64,000 nucleotides of DNA from Rhodocytophaga rosea (GTDB lineage: Bacteria > Bacteroidota > Bacteroidia > Cytophagales > 172606-1), in the NCBI RefSeq assembly GCF_010119975.1, contig NZ_CP048222.1:5990501-6054500 (forward strand), written 5' to 3'. Positions 45,584 to 54,596 of the stretch are shown here, piece by piece. Position numbers and translations under genes: made by a program. How positions within the stretch are numbered: position 1 is the first letter of the stretch; each line of letters opens with the position of its first letter. The notes beneath the pieces are model-generated. The model searched no databases, was not told the origin of the DNA, and worked only from the letters and a program-made list of their open reading frames with translations.

Positions 45584-46612
45584 TTGTCACAAGTAATCAC
45601 TTTAATTTCTGGATTTAACAAAAGCTTTATAATCACTGCTATTATCCTCTTAGCAAGTTTGGCTTATCACGTGCCTGTTTCAGCCCAGTCCGAAAAAATA
45701 CCGGCACATGATCCGGTAATGATTAAACAAGGGGATACCTACTATCTTTTTTGTACCGGGCGGGGTATTTCTGTGTGGTCATCTCCGGATATGGAGTCAT
45801 GGAAGAAAGAAAAGCCAGTATTTAATACAGCACCTGCCTGGGCAGTAGAGGCAATTCCAGGCTTCAAAAATCACATCTGGGCACCCGATATTTCATTTCA
45901 TAACGAGAAGTATTATCTTTTTTATTCGGTTTCGGCTTTTGGGAAAAATACTTCCTGTATTGGTCTTGTCACCAATAAAACCTTAAACCCCAATGATCCT
46001 GACTATAAATGGGAAGACCATGGAAAGATCATACAGTCGGTACCTGGCCGGGATATGTGGAATGCCATTGATCCGAACTTGATTCGTGATGAGGAGGGAA
46101 CAGCCTGGTTATCGTTTGGTTCCTTCTGGAATGGCCTGAAACTGGTAAAAATGAAAAACGATTTAACAGCGATAGCCGAGCCGCAGGAATGGTATACGGT
46201 TGCCAGCCGCCCCCGAACTTATGGAATTGCCGATTCTTTAGCCGGGAATGCAGCGATTGAGGCGCCGTTCATTTTTAATAAAGACAAATACTATTACCTG
46301 TTTGCTTCCTTCGATCACTGCTGCCGGGGTGTAAACAGCACCTATAAAATAGTAGTAGGCCGCTCTGAACAAGTTAAAGGTCCTTATGTAGACAAAACCG
46401 GAAAGAAGATGGCTGAAGGAGGCGGTTCCATTGTACTGGAAGGCAATAATGCCTGGTATGGTGTAGGTCACAACTCAGCCTACACATTTAATGGAACAGA
46501 CTACCTGGTTTTTCATGGATACGATGCTTCAGAAAATGGAAAATCAAAATTAAGAATTGAAAAACTCACCTGGGATGCTCAGGGATGGCCAGTTGTGCTG
46601 GTGGAGAAGTAG
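45584..46612 (+). CDS. GH43 endo-alpha-1,5-L-arabinanase-like enzyme, secreted
   Basis: A 342-residue protein. The frame has no ATG before the signal peptide, so TTG 45584 is the likely start. The leader ends PVSAQ. Motifs match endo-arabinanases: PAHDPVMIKQGDTYYLF with the base Asp, WAPDISFHNEKYYLFYSVS, IDPNLIRDEEGTAWLSFGSFW, IEAPFIFNKDKYYYLFASFD with acid Glu, CCRGVNSTYKIVVGRS and a metal/site histidine in GHNSAYTFNG. It should cut alpha-1,5-linked arabinan internally, giving oligomers for SusCD. This is the strongest hint of the locus substrate. Confidence 0.88.
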   Translation: MSQVITLISGFNKSFIITAIILLASLAYHVPVSAQSEKIPAHDPVMIKQGDTYYLFCTGRGISVWSSPDMESWKKEKPVFNTAPAWAVEAIPGFKNHIWAPDISFHNEKYYLFYSVSAFGKNTSCIGLVTNKTLNPNDPDYKWEDHGKIIQSVPGRDMWNAIDPNLIRDEEGTAWLSFGSFWNGLKLVKMKNDLTAIAEPQEWYTVASRPRTYGIADSLAGNAAIEAPFIFNKDKYYYLFASFDHCCRGVNSTYKIVVGRSEQVKGPYVDKTGKKMAEGGGSIVLEGNNAWYGVGHNSAYTFNGTDYLVFHGYDASENGKSKLRIEKLTWDAQGWPVVLVEK

Positions 46613-46782
46613 TTGAATTTATATTTCGAATTCGAACTAAAACAAAAAAATAAAACAAATATTCCATGTGCGGGAGGATAAATGAAAAGCGGGGTGAGCG
46701 TAAGCTTTGTGTGTAGAAGCATTTTTTATTTTGCCACAATTACATTGGCTCTCTTCGCATTCGCATGCTTGAGAGTTTTTTG

Positions 46783-46816
46783 TTACTTTTATTTTGGGCA
46801 AGCAAAATAAAAGTAA
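46783..46816. repeat. 14-bp stem hairpin of the TTACTTTTATTTTG type
   Basis: Arms TTACTTTTATTTTG (46783-46796) and exact complement (46803-46816) with a 6-nt loop. It lies in the 299-nt gap before the FG-GAP gene and resembles the hairpin at 15728-15760. It could be a terminator or dispersed palindrome; a second CTTTACTTTT copy follows at about 46842. Confidence 0.55.
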
Positions 46817-46911
46817 AGACGGCCTGAGTTACAAGGCGCCTCTTTACTTTTACAAATACAAATTTTAACCCAACCCGATAATCCAATACAATAATTCCCT
46901 ATAATCTTAAA

Positions 46912-49900
46912 ATGCAAAACTTTATTAAAAACAGTGTATTGTTACTTGTTATACTGTTATTGACCATGAGTTGTAAACAGGTGACTCAAACACTGTTTGA
47001 ACCGCTTTCTCCCACTACTACACATATTAATTTTAGCAATACCCTTGTAGAGACAGATACCCTTAATTTGCTTGAATTTGCTTATTTCTATAATGGGGGT
47101 GGAGTCGGAATTGGAGATGTTAACAACGATGGGTTATCTGACATTTATTTTACAGGCAATCAGGTGTCCAGCCAGCTCTATCTGAACAAAGGCAATCTGC
47201 AATTCGAAGATATTACCAAAAGTGCCGGTGTTGGCACCGACCGCTGGGCTAGGGGAGTAGCCATGGTAGATATCAATATGGATGGTTTACTGGACATATA
47301 TGTGAGTGTATCAGGTACAACGCGGATAAGTAAAATGGAGAATCTGCTGTTTATCAACCAGGGAAATGATGCATCGGGAAAACCTGCCTTTAAAGAATCA
47401 GCTATAGAGTATGGCTTAGCAGATACTGCCCATACCACGCAAACCGCCTTTATGGATTACGACCGCGATGGTGACCTGGATGCCTATTTACTGACTAATG
47501 CGATCGAGTCTTTTTCTCCCAATACGTCACGGCCCAAAAAAATAAAGGGAGAAGGTTTGAGTACAGACCGCCTCTATCGCAATGAAGGGGTAGGGGCAAA
47601 CGGGCATCCCATATTTAAAGATGTTTCGAAGGAAGCTGGTATTACGATTGAAGGCTACGGGTTAGGAATAGCCGTCAGTGATTTAAATCGCGATGGATGG
47701 CCGGATATTTACTGCGCCAATGACTTTGTAAGCAATGATCTGGTATGGATTAATAATGGGGACGGGACTTTTACCGATCAGGCAGCTACTTACCTACAAC
47801 ACCAGAGTTATAATGGCATGGGCATCGATATTGCAGACTTCAATAATGATGGCTTACAAGACATTGTTGTACTCGATATGCTGCCGGAAGATAATAAGCG
47901 GCAAAAAACGATGGGAGGAGCCATAAAATATGAAAAGTATATTCTGGATACCACCAATGGATACCAGCCTCAATTTGTCCGCAATACCCTGCAATTGAAC
48001 CGGGGAGCCAGGCCAGTAGCTGGCAAAGATAGTAGCAACAAATCAATTCCCATTTTTAGTGAAATTGGCCAACTGGCCGGTGTAAGCAATACTGACTGGA
48101 GCTGGAGTGCCTTATTTGCTGATTTTGACAATGATGGCTACCGAGACTTATTTATTACCAATGGCTATGCGAAAGACATTACAGACCTGGATTATGTAAT
48201 GTATCATCAGCAAGAAACCTATTTTGGTGACCGGGAATCAATCCGGGCCAAGCAACGGGAACTGTCTAAAAAACTGCCGGCTGTAAAAGTCCATAATTAT
48301 ATCTATCAGAATAGGGGAGACCTTACCTTCGCCGATCAATCCAATGCCTGGGGACTTTCGCAGCCTACGCTTTCTAACGGAGCGGCCTATGCAGATATGG
48401 ATAATGATGGCGACCTGGATCTGGTGGTGAATAATATTAATGAGCCTGCCGGAATTTATAAGAATAATGCCGCTGATTGGGCAAAGAATACTTCTTCAGG
48501 CATAGAATCCAACTATCATTTTTTACGAATAAAAGTAAATGGCCCGGCATCCAACCGGCAAGCATTGGGAGCCAGCATCCGTCTGCGGTATGGTGCCCAT
48601 ACACAGGTACATGAACATTCGGTATACAGAGGATTTCAATCTACGGTAGAAAACACAATCCATTTCGGGCTGGGTACAGCAAACCAGGTGGATTCTCTTG
48701 AAATTACATGGCCAGACGGAAAGTATCAGTTGTTGCGTCAGGTAAAAGCAAACCAGTTGCTTACTATCGATTACAAGGACGCCAGAGAACTTTCTCCGGT
48801 TCCTACGATTCCCCTTCAACCTTTATTTACAGAAACAAGCCAAATTTTAGGAATTGATTATGTACATAAAGAGAATCATTATATTGATTTTAAAAGTCAG
48901 CCACTGTTACATCAGAAATACTCCCGGAATGGCCCTGGTATAGCCGTAGGCGATGTAAATGGAGATGGTTTAGAAGACTTTTTTGTGGGAGGTGCTTCTG
49001 GCTCATCCGGAAAAGTATTTCTGCAACATCAGCCATCATCCTGGCAACCAGCCAGATTTACCAGTTTTACTATTGATCTGGAAGGTAAAAAAGAAGAAGA
49101 TATGGGAAGTTTACTTTTTGATGCAGACAGCGATGGTGACCTGGATTTATATGTGGTGAGCGGAGGGAGTGAGTTTACTTCTGCCACCGGGCTTTACCAG
49201 GACAGGTTATATATAAATGATGGAAAAGGCAATTTTACAAAAGACACCACCGCTTTACCTCAGGAAAGTGAGAGTGGGTCCTCGGTAACAGCTGCCGATT
49301 TTGACCGGGATGGAGACCTGGATCTTTTTGTTGCAGGAAGGGTTTCTCCCCATGCGTATCCGTATGCCCCTCAAAGTTATTTGCTGCGAAACGACAAAGG
49401 AAAATTCATAAATGTTACCCGTGAAGTAAATCCGGATTTGCAGACGATTGGTATGGTAAGCTCAGCTCTATGGACTGATTTTGACAATGACGGATGGGTA
49501 GATTTACTCCTGGCCGGAGAATGGATGCCTCTCACTTTTTTTAAGAACCAGAAAGGGAAATTTGTTAATGTAACAGATGATACAGGTCTTACCCATACTT
49601 CCGGCTGGTGGAATAGCCTGGCAGGAGGAGATTTTGACAACGATGGAGATATTGATTACATAGCTGGAAATCTTGGGAATAACTCCAAGTTTAAAGCCTC
49701 TCCCAAGGAGCCGGTTTGTGTATATGCCAGTGATTTTGATAACAGCGGCACTTTAGACCCGGTGCTTTGTTACTATCTACCCGGAGCCGATGGTAAACGG
49801 GTTTCTTATCCGGCCCACCCCAGAGATGAACTGATTACCCAGATGACAAGTATGCGGAGGCGCTTTGTAACGTTTGCCGATTATGCAGCCGCCAGCACAA

Positions 49901-50529
49901 AAGATCTTTTTACAGAAGAAGAGTTAGAGAAAGCCTATGTTGGCCGTAGTGAATATTTTCAGAGCAGCTATGTGGAAAACCTAGGAAAAGGAAAATTTTC
50001 TATCAAACCCTTACCAGTGGAGGCACAATTTGCACCTGTTTTCGGGATGCTGTGTAATGACTATGATGGAGATGGTAACCTGGATTTGCTCTTATCTGGT
50101 AATTCGTATGCGCCCGACATAAAAACAGGACAGTACGATGCCTTGCTGGGCTTATACTTAAAAGGTGATGGAAAAGGGAATTTCAAGCCAGTGCCGGCAG
50201 CGGAAAGCGGTTTTTATGTGGAAGGTGATGCCAAAGGTATGGCAGAACTCCTGTTAGGAGATGGAAATTTACTATTGCTTTCAGCAGTTAATTCCGGTAA
50301 ACTAAAGAGCCATGTGTTAAGTAAGCCGAAACTTTCTCATACGATTAAACTTGGATCATTGGATGCCTATGCAGAAATTACATTTTCCAATGGGAAAAAG
50401 CGGAGGCAGGAAAGTTATTATGGTTCCACTTACCTTTCCCAATCTTCACGTGTATTGTTCATACCTATGCAGCCAGCTTCCATTAATATTACTGAGTATG
50501 CTGGTAAGCGCAGAATGGTGAAGGAATAG
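46912..50529 (+). CDS. FG-GAP/VCBS repeat and ASPIC/UnbV domain lipoprotein
   Basis: A 1205-residue exported protein with a lipobox leader (LLLTMSC, Cys about 21). It consists of two sets of beta-propeller FG-GAP repeats with calcium-binding DxDxDG loops (GDVNNDGLSDIYF, DYDRDGDLDAYL, DFDNDGYRDLFI; second set GDVNGDGLEDFFV, DFDRDGDLDLFV). An ASPIC/UnbV-type domain lies between (about 560-610, ALGASIRLRYGAHTQVHEH, IHFGLGTANQVDSLEITWPDGK). Such giants are common in Bacteroidota glycan-use loci and are thought to bind or process carbohydrate; activity here is unknown. It is the fourth gene of the plus-strand run and unusually large. Confidence 0.9.
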   Translation: MQNFIKNSVLLLVILLLTMSCKQVTQTLFEPLSPTTTHINFSNTLVETDTLNLLEFAYFYNGGGVGIGDVNNDGLSDIYFTGNQVSSQLYLNKGNLQFEDITKSAGVGTDRWARGVAMVDINMDGLLDIYVSVSGTTRISKMENLLFINQGNDASGKPAFKESAIEYGLADTAHTTQTAFMDYDRDGDLDAYLLTNAIESFSPNTSRPKKIKGEGLSTDRLYRNEGVGANGHPIFKDVSKEAGITIEGYGLGIAVSDLNRDGWPDIYCANDFVSNDLVWINNGDGTFTDQAATYLQHQSYNGMGIDIADFNNDGLQDIVVLDMLPEDNKRQKTMGGAIKYEKYILDTTNGYQPQFVRNTLQLNRGARPVAGKDSSNKSIPIFSEIGQLAGVSNTDWSWSALFADFDNDGYRDLFITNGYAKDITDLDYVMYHQQETYFGDRESIRAKQRELSKKLPAVKVHNYIYQNRGDLTFADQSNAWGLSQPTLSNGAAYADMDNDGDLDLVVNNINEPAGIYKNNAADWAKNTSSGIESNYHFLRIKVNGPASNRQALGASIRLRYGAHTQVHEHSVYRGFQSTVENTIHFGLGTANQVDSLEITWPDGKYQLLRQVKANQLLTIDYKDARELSPVPTIPLQPLFTETSQILGIDYVHKENHYIDFKSQPLLHQKYSRNGPGIAVGDVNGDGLEDFFVGGASGSSGKVFLQHQPSSWQPARFTSFTIDLEGKKEEDMGSLLFDADSDGDLDLYVVSGGSEFTSATGLYQDRLYINDGKGNFTKDTTALPQESESGSSVTAADFDRDGDLDLFVAGRVSPHAYPYAPQSYLLRNDKGKFINVTREVNPDLQTIGMVSSALWTDFDNDGWVDLLLAGEWMPLTFFKNQKGKFVNVTDDTGLTHTSGWWNSLAGGDFDNDGDIDYIAGNLGNNSKFKASPKEPVCVYASDFDNSGTLDPVLCYYLPGADGKRVSYPAHPRDELITQMTSMRRRFVTFADYAAASTKDLFTEEELEKAYVGRSEYFQSSYVENLGKGKFSIKPLPVEAQFAPVFGMLCNDYDGDGNLDLLLSGNSYAPDIKTGQYDALLGLYLKGDGKGNFKPVPAAESGFYVEGDAKGMAELLLGDGNLLLLSAVNSGKLKSHVLSKPKLSHTIKLGSLDAYAEITFSNGKKRRQESYYGSTYLSQSSRVLFIPMQPASINITEYAGKRRMVKE

Positions 50530-50589
50530 AAAGTCTGCTTCTACAATAACTTTACTCATGCTATTTGCCTCTTTAACCTAAAAAGACAT

Positions 50590-51648
50590 ATGAAATTAAA
50601 TACTCTACTGCTATATATACAAGTAAATGTCTGCTTCCGCTTATTTATGTGTTTGGCTTGTATGAGTATGCTTTCTTTTGAAGCAAGCGCAGATACACCT
50701 ACTTTTAAAAATCCCATTCTCACAGAAGGTCCTGACCCCTGGGTATATAAGCATACCGATGGCAATTACTATATGATGGTTACCAGGGGAAACCGCCTGG
50801 ATGTATGGAAGTCCCGTTCACTTTCAAACATTGCTCAGAGTACTCCTGTTACGCTGTGGAAAAAACCAGATTCCGGCCCCAACAGCCGTGACATCTGGGC
50901 ACCTGAGATTCATTTTCTGCAAGGGAAATGGTATATCTATTATACAGCCACTGATGCAAAAAATCCCGGAGATGCTACCCGATATGTATTTGTGCTTGAA
51001 AATTCTTCTAAAGACCCCCTGCAGGGTACCTGGCAGGACAAGGGGAAAGTCAATACAAAATATTCAGGATTGGATGGCTCCTTATTTACACACAAAGGCA
51101 AATTGTATTTCATGTATTCGGCGTATGTGGGTCCGCAAAGTGTACTTTGTATTGCGCCCATGCAAAATCCCTGGACACTTGCTTCTGAGGAAGTAATGAT
51201 TGCCAAACCAACTTTTCAATGGGAAAAACATAAGGAAAGAGAAATACTGGAAGGCCCACAGATATTAAGAGGAAAGAAGGGTACTTTGCACATTGTTTAC
51301 TCAGCCAGTGCTTGCTGGGACGATAATTATTCTTTAGGCATGCTTACCGCTTCCGATAACAGTAACCTGCTGGACCCTAAATCCTGGCAAAAATCTTCCT
51401 CGCCTGTGTTCAGCAAATCAGATGTGAATAAAGTATTCGGACCTGGCCATAATAGTTTTACTACTTCTCCGGATGGCACAGAAGACTGGATTGTATACCA
51501 CGGAAAAGACATAGCCAATGGAGAATGTTCGGGCCGGAGTACCCGCATACAGAAATTCAGCTGGAAGCCTGATGGTACACCTGATTTTGGTATTCCTCTG
51601 GCCACTTCAACGCCTGTTAAGGTACCTTCAGGAGAAAAGCCAAACTAA
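50590..51648 (+). CDS. Glycoside hydrolase family 43, secreted
   Basis: A 352-residue enzyme with a signal peptide ending EASA. GH43 motifs: FKNPILTEGPDPWVYKHTDGNYYMM with the base Asp, DIWAPEIHFLQGKWYIYYTATD, LDGSLFTHKGKLYFMYSAY with the middle Asp, and ILEGPQILRGKKGTLHIVYSAS with the acid Glu. The end GPGHNSFTTSPDG and RIQKFSWKPDGTPDFG match alpha-L-arabinofuranosidase-type subgroups. It is exo-acting by family analogy and should remove side or terminal arabinose. It follows the FG-GAP gene by 60 nt. Confidence 0.87.
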   Translation: MKLNTLLLYIQVNVCFRLFMCLACMSMLSFEASADTPTFKNPILTEGPDPWVYKHTDGNYYMMVTRGNRLDVWKSRSLSNIAQSTPVTLWKKPDSGPNSRDIWAPEIHFLQGKWYIYYTATDAKNPGDATRYVFVLENSSKDPLQGTWQDKGKVNTKYSGLDGSLFTHKGKLYFMYSAYVGPQSVLCIAPMQNPWTLASEEVMIAKPTFQWEKHKEREILEGPQILRGKKGTLHIVYSASACWDDNYSLGMLTASDNSNLLDPKSWQKSSSPVFSKSDVNKVFGPGHNSFTTSPDGTEDWIVYHGKDIANGECSGRSTRIQKFSWKPDGTPDFGIPLATSTPVKVPSGEKPN

Positions 51649-51738
51649 ATATTTGGCATAGCAGGCGTCTTTTATAAAAACTTTCTATTTTCATCCGGGT
51701 CAGATACATTCAAAGTTGGGTTAAGAAATTTTATATTA

Positions 51739-53076
51739 ATGTGTACAAACTTCTTATTTCGGCAAGCGCTTATATTTTTTACCATTGCTTCTTTTATAAA
51801 TAGTTCCTGCATTTTAACGAAAAAGCCCGGCATAAAGACAAATCAGACACTGAGTAATGCTCAGGTAATCCGCCCCAGAGTAATAGTCAGTACAGATATT
51901 GGAGGCAGCGACCCTGATGATTTTCAGTCCATGATTCATTATCTGATGTATGCCGATAAATTTGAAACCGAGGGGCTAGTCGCTTCACCTTATGGTGAGG
52001 GCAGAAAAAGTCACATTTTCCAAATGCTGGACCTGTATGAAAAAGACTATCCGAAACTAAAAGCACATTCGCCTTTATTTCCAACGCCTGATCAACTTCG
52101 TATGGTAACCAGGCAGGGAGAGATTAACAAAGCACCGGAAAAAGGCTGGCGCACCGCTACTGAAGGTTCTGAATGGATCATACAATGTGCCCGGAAGAAA
52201 AGTAGTCAGCCACTATGGATATTAGTGTGGGGCGGACTGGAAGATGTTGCCCAGGCTTTACATGATGCGCCGGATATTACCGGCAACATACGGGTATACT
52301 GGATTGGCGGCCCCAATAAAAAATGGAGTGTGCAGGCATATCAGTACATCGCCAGAAACTTTCCTGACTTGTGGATGATCGAGTCGAATGCTACCTACCG
52401 TGGATGGACCATTGACGGAGAGACAAACAGCGGCTATGACAACAAAACATTTTATGAAAAGTATATCCAGGGTAAGGGAGCCATGGGAAAAGATTTTGGA
52501 AATTACTATCAAGGCATGCTTAAGATGGGCGATTCCCCTTCAGTGGGATACCTGTTGTCTGGCAATCCGGACGATCCTACCGCTACTGGCTGGGGTGGAA
52601 GTTATATTCCCCTTAGGCACAGTGCCAGAAGAGTATTTGAAAGACACACCACACTAAGGGATGAAGTGCCGGTTTTCGGTATTATTGAATGGGTATTATC
52701 CGGGCCAGACCGGGGAAAGGCAATAGATGAACCCTGTATATGGATGGAGGTCGACGGACAAAAGATAGATGGATTTTATATAGGGAAAGGCAAATACAAA
52801 ATTCGGTTTGTTCCCAAAGAAGCAAAAAAATGGAAGTATCAGGTGGTAAGTGATGCACCGGAATTGCATGGAAAAAGTGGCGGGTTTACCAGTACTGATT
52901 CCTGGCCGGGTGAGCCACATAAAGATAATATGGTACATCTACATAAATGGTGGAGTGATAGTACCGCACCGGAAAACTATTTAGGGAAACACCAGGGCGG
53001 AAATACCATTTACCGCTGGAGAAAAACGTACCTGGAAGATTGGGCGAAACGCTGGGTATGGTTATCTGCTGACTAA
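51739..53076 (+). CDS. DUF1593 / nucleoside-hydrolase-like protein
   Basis: A 445-residue exported protein with a lipobox-like leader (FINSSC, Cys about 25). Residues of about 45-310 match DUF1593, an inosine-uridine nucleoside-hydrolase-like fold, with VIVSTDIGGSDPDDFQSM supplying the calcium-binding Asp cluster and WILVWGGLEDVAQAL after it. The C-terminal 130 residues form a beta-rich domain. DUF1593 proteins appear with glycan-use genes, sometimes noted as cellulose-binding. The Asp cluster suggests N- or O-glycosidic cleavage of a small sugar compound, but no activity is proven. It ends the glycan-use run. Confidence 0.85.
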   Translation: MCTNFLFRQALIFFTIASFINSSCILTKKPGIKTNQTLSNAQVIRPRVIVSTDIGGSDPDDFQSMIHYLMYADKFETEGLVASPYGEGRKSHIFQMLDLYEKDYPKLKAHSPLFPTPDQLRMVTRQGEINKAPEKGWRTATEGSEWIIQCARKKSSQPLWILVWGGLEDVAQALHDAPDITGNIRVYWIGGPNKKWSVQAYQYIARNFPDLWMIESNATYRGWTIDGETNSGYDNKTFYEKYIQGKGAMGKDFGNYYQGMLKMGDSPSVGYLLSGNPDDPTATGWGGSYIPLRHSARRVFERHTTLRDEVPVFGIIEWVLSGPDRGKAIDEPCIWMEVDGQKIDGFYIGKGKYKIRFVPKEAKKWKYQVVSDAPELHGKSGGFTSTDSWPGEPHKDNMVHLHKWWSDSTAPENYLGKHQGGNTIYRWRKTYLEDWAKRWVWLSAD

Positions 53077-53435
53077 TATACCTATTTAGCTTTCAGGTTT
53101 TAAGTATGCAACAGAAACGAAATTTCAGAGAAGCTATATTATATTTTACTCAGCTCAAATCATGTATAATGGGTGGCGACTGCAAGAGAGCTGACCCCTA
53201 TTATTAAATGCGAAGAAGAATGCATATTGCTATTATAAAGCCCAAATCTAATATTTGCCGTATATCCCTTGACACTATTCGTGCATTCTTTAACACAGTT
53301 AGTTTAATATTTCAATGGCCTAACATCGCTCAGAGTATGTTCTTGAAAAAAGTTAATTGAACATCTAAATACTTATACCCTATATTATAGACAATTGATC
53401 TTCAATTAATTATTTTCGACCAGAACAATTTTAAT
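53077..53435. other. Intergenic region, no gene seen
   Basis: This 359-nt AT-rich gap separates the DUF1593 gene from the convergent DUF3078 gene. No supportable ORF or RNA gene was found, and no strong terminator hairpin is visible for either gene. Confidence 0.5.
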
Positions 53436-54413
53436 TTAGCTTCCGAACTTATAAGAGAATCCCACACCTAAAGTTTGTTTGAACTGCAATCTCGGTCCTA
53501 CCGTTGTTTTTGTTTCTATGCCATCTACTTTTCGCGTGACCGGCGTTTTAATATCATTGTCGTAGATCATATGAATAAACAAGCTGGCGGCAATGTATTC
53601 GTTTACCTTCATATTTACGGCGTTTTCGAAGTTGAGGTCAATGTTTTTGCGGTTGGCAATATTGCGGTCCGTATAGTTATTAAACAAGTTCAGTTTCGAT
53701 TGTACGTTTACATTCTTCATTACCTCCTTTTTAAACCTGGCTTCCAGTGCTGCACCAAATTCCGGACGGAAACTATGACCATCCCGTATCTTGTTGCGGC
53801 CGGCATCGAAAATGGCTTTTTCTACACCGAAGGCCCCAGAATCGGCCAGTATAGGATCTAATACAAAAGTACCTTTTCCGGTAGCAGGCGAGAGAAACAG
53901 AGAGAAATACTTATTGGGTTTATAATCCAGACCAAGAGAAAGTATCACATAGCCGGGCGCCATAAACTTAGAGATCACCACAGAATCGTTGGGATATTTA
54001 TAGCCCGGTGCAAACTGGCTGTTAAAACTGGTAATGGCAGAATAATTGAATTTTCCTGTCGCTTTTTTGCTGAACTTGGAGTTAAATGCAATCCTGTCTT
54101 CATTTTTACGAAGGCCGCTTTCAGCTAACCTGGTAAGGCCATATCCTAAATCTATTGCATTTTCCCAGCGGGAGGTACTATCCTTATTTTTATGATGAGC
54201 AAAAAAACTGCTGAGTACCGTACCGGAAATAGCATTTTCGCCGCCGCCTACCCAGTTGGCCAGAGATACCTGATTGAAGTTGAGTTGAAAGAAACCACCG
54301 GTTTTCCAGAGTTTTAGTTTGGGTTTAGCCTTGGTGGAATCCTGGGCGTGAGCATGGAATGAAAATAATATAATCAGAAAAATGTAAAAAGTGTATCGGT
54401 TTATTTGTTTCAT
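53436..54413 (-). CDS. DUF3078 outer-membrane protein
   Basis: A 325-residue protein from ATG 54413 (MKQINRYTFYIFLIILF), which gives a clean signal peptide ending AHAQ; an upstream ATG at 54464 adds 17 non-signal residues. The DUF3078 start is seen in GGFFQLNFNQVSLANWVGGGENAISG. Alternating polar/apolar strands (GDLGYGLTRLAE-like, YVILSLGLDYKPNKYFSLFLSPATGKG) and the terminal VGFSYKFGS aromatic end point to a beta-barrel in the outer membrane. DUF3078 proteins are conserved in Bacteroidota; function unknown. It stands alone on the minus strand. Confidence 0.88.
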   Translation of the reverse strand: MKQINRYTFYIFLIILFSFHAHAQDSTKAKPKLKLWKTGGFFQLNFNQVSLANWVGGGENAISGTVLSSFFAHHKNKDSTSRWENAIDLGYGLTRLAESGLRKNEDRIAFNSKFSKKATGKFNYSAITSFNSQFAPGYKYPNDSVVISKFMAPGYVILSLGLDYKPNKYFSLFLSPATGKGTFVLDPILADSGAFGVEKAIFDAGRNKIRDGHSFRPEFGAALEARFKKEVMKNVNVQSKLNLFNNYTDRNIANRKNIDLNFENAVNMKVNEYIAASLFIHMIYDNDIKTPVTRKVDGIETKTTVGPRLQFKQTLGVGFSYKFGS

Positions 54414-54596
54414 GTATCTGAAAAAATGGACACTAAGATGTTTAGGAATGAAAAAAGCCCGCAAATATCGGGCTTGACTGATTAAGGAAATAGGTTAACA
54501 GCGAAAATTATCATTTAATATCAACTCTTTCCCATTGTATCAATGATCATTCCAGGTAATGAATTCAGCTAGTAGGTAACATTCTGCCGGTTGGAT

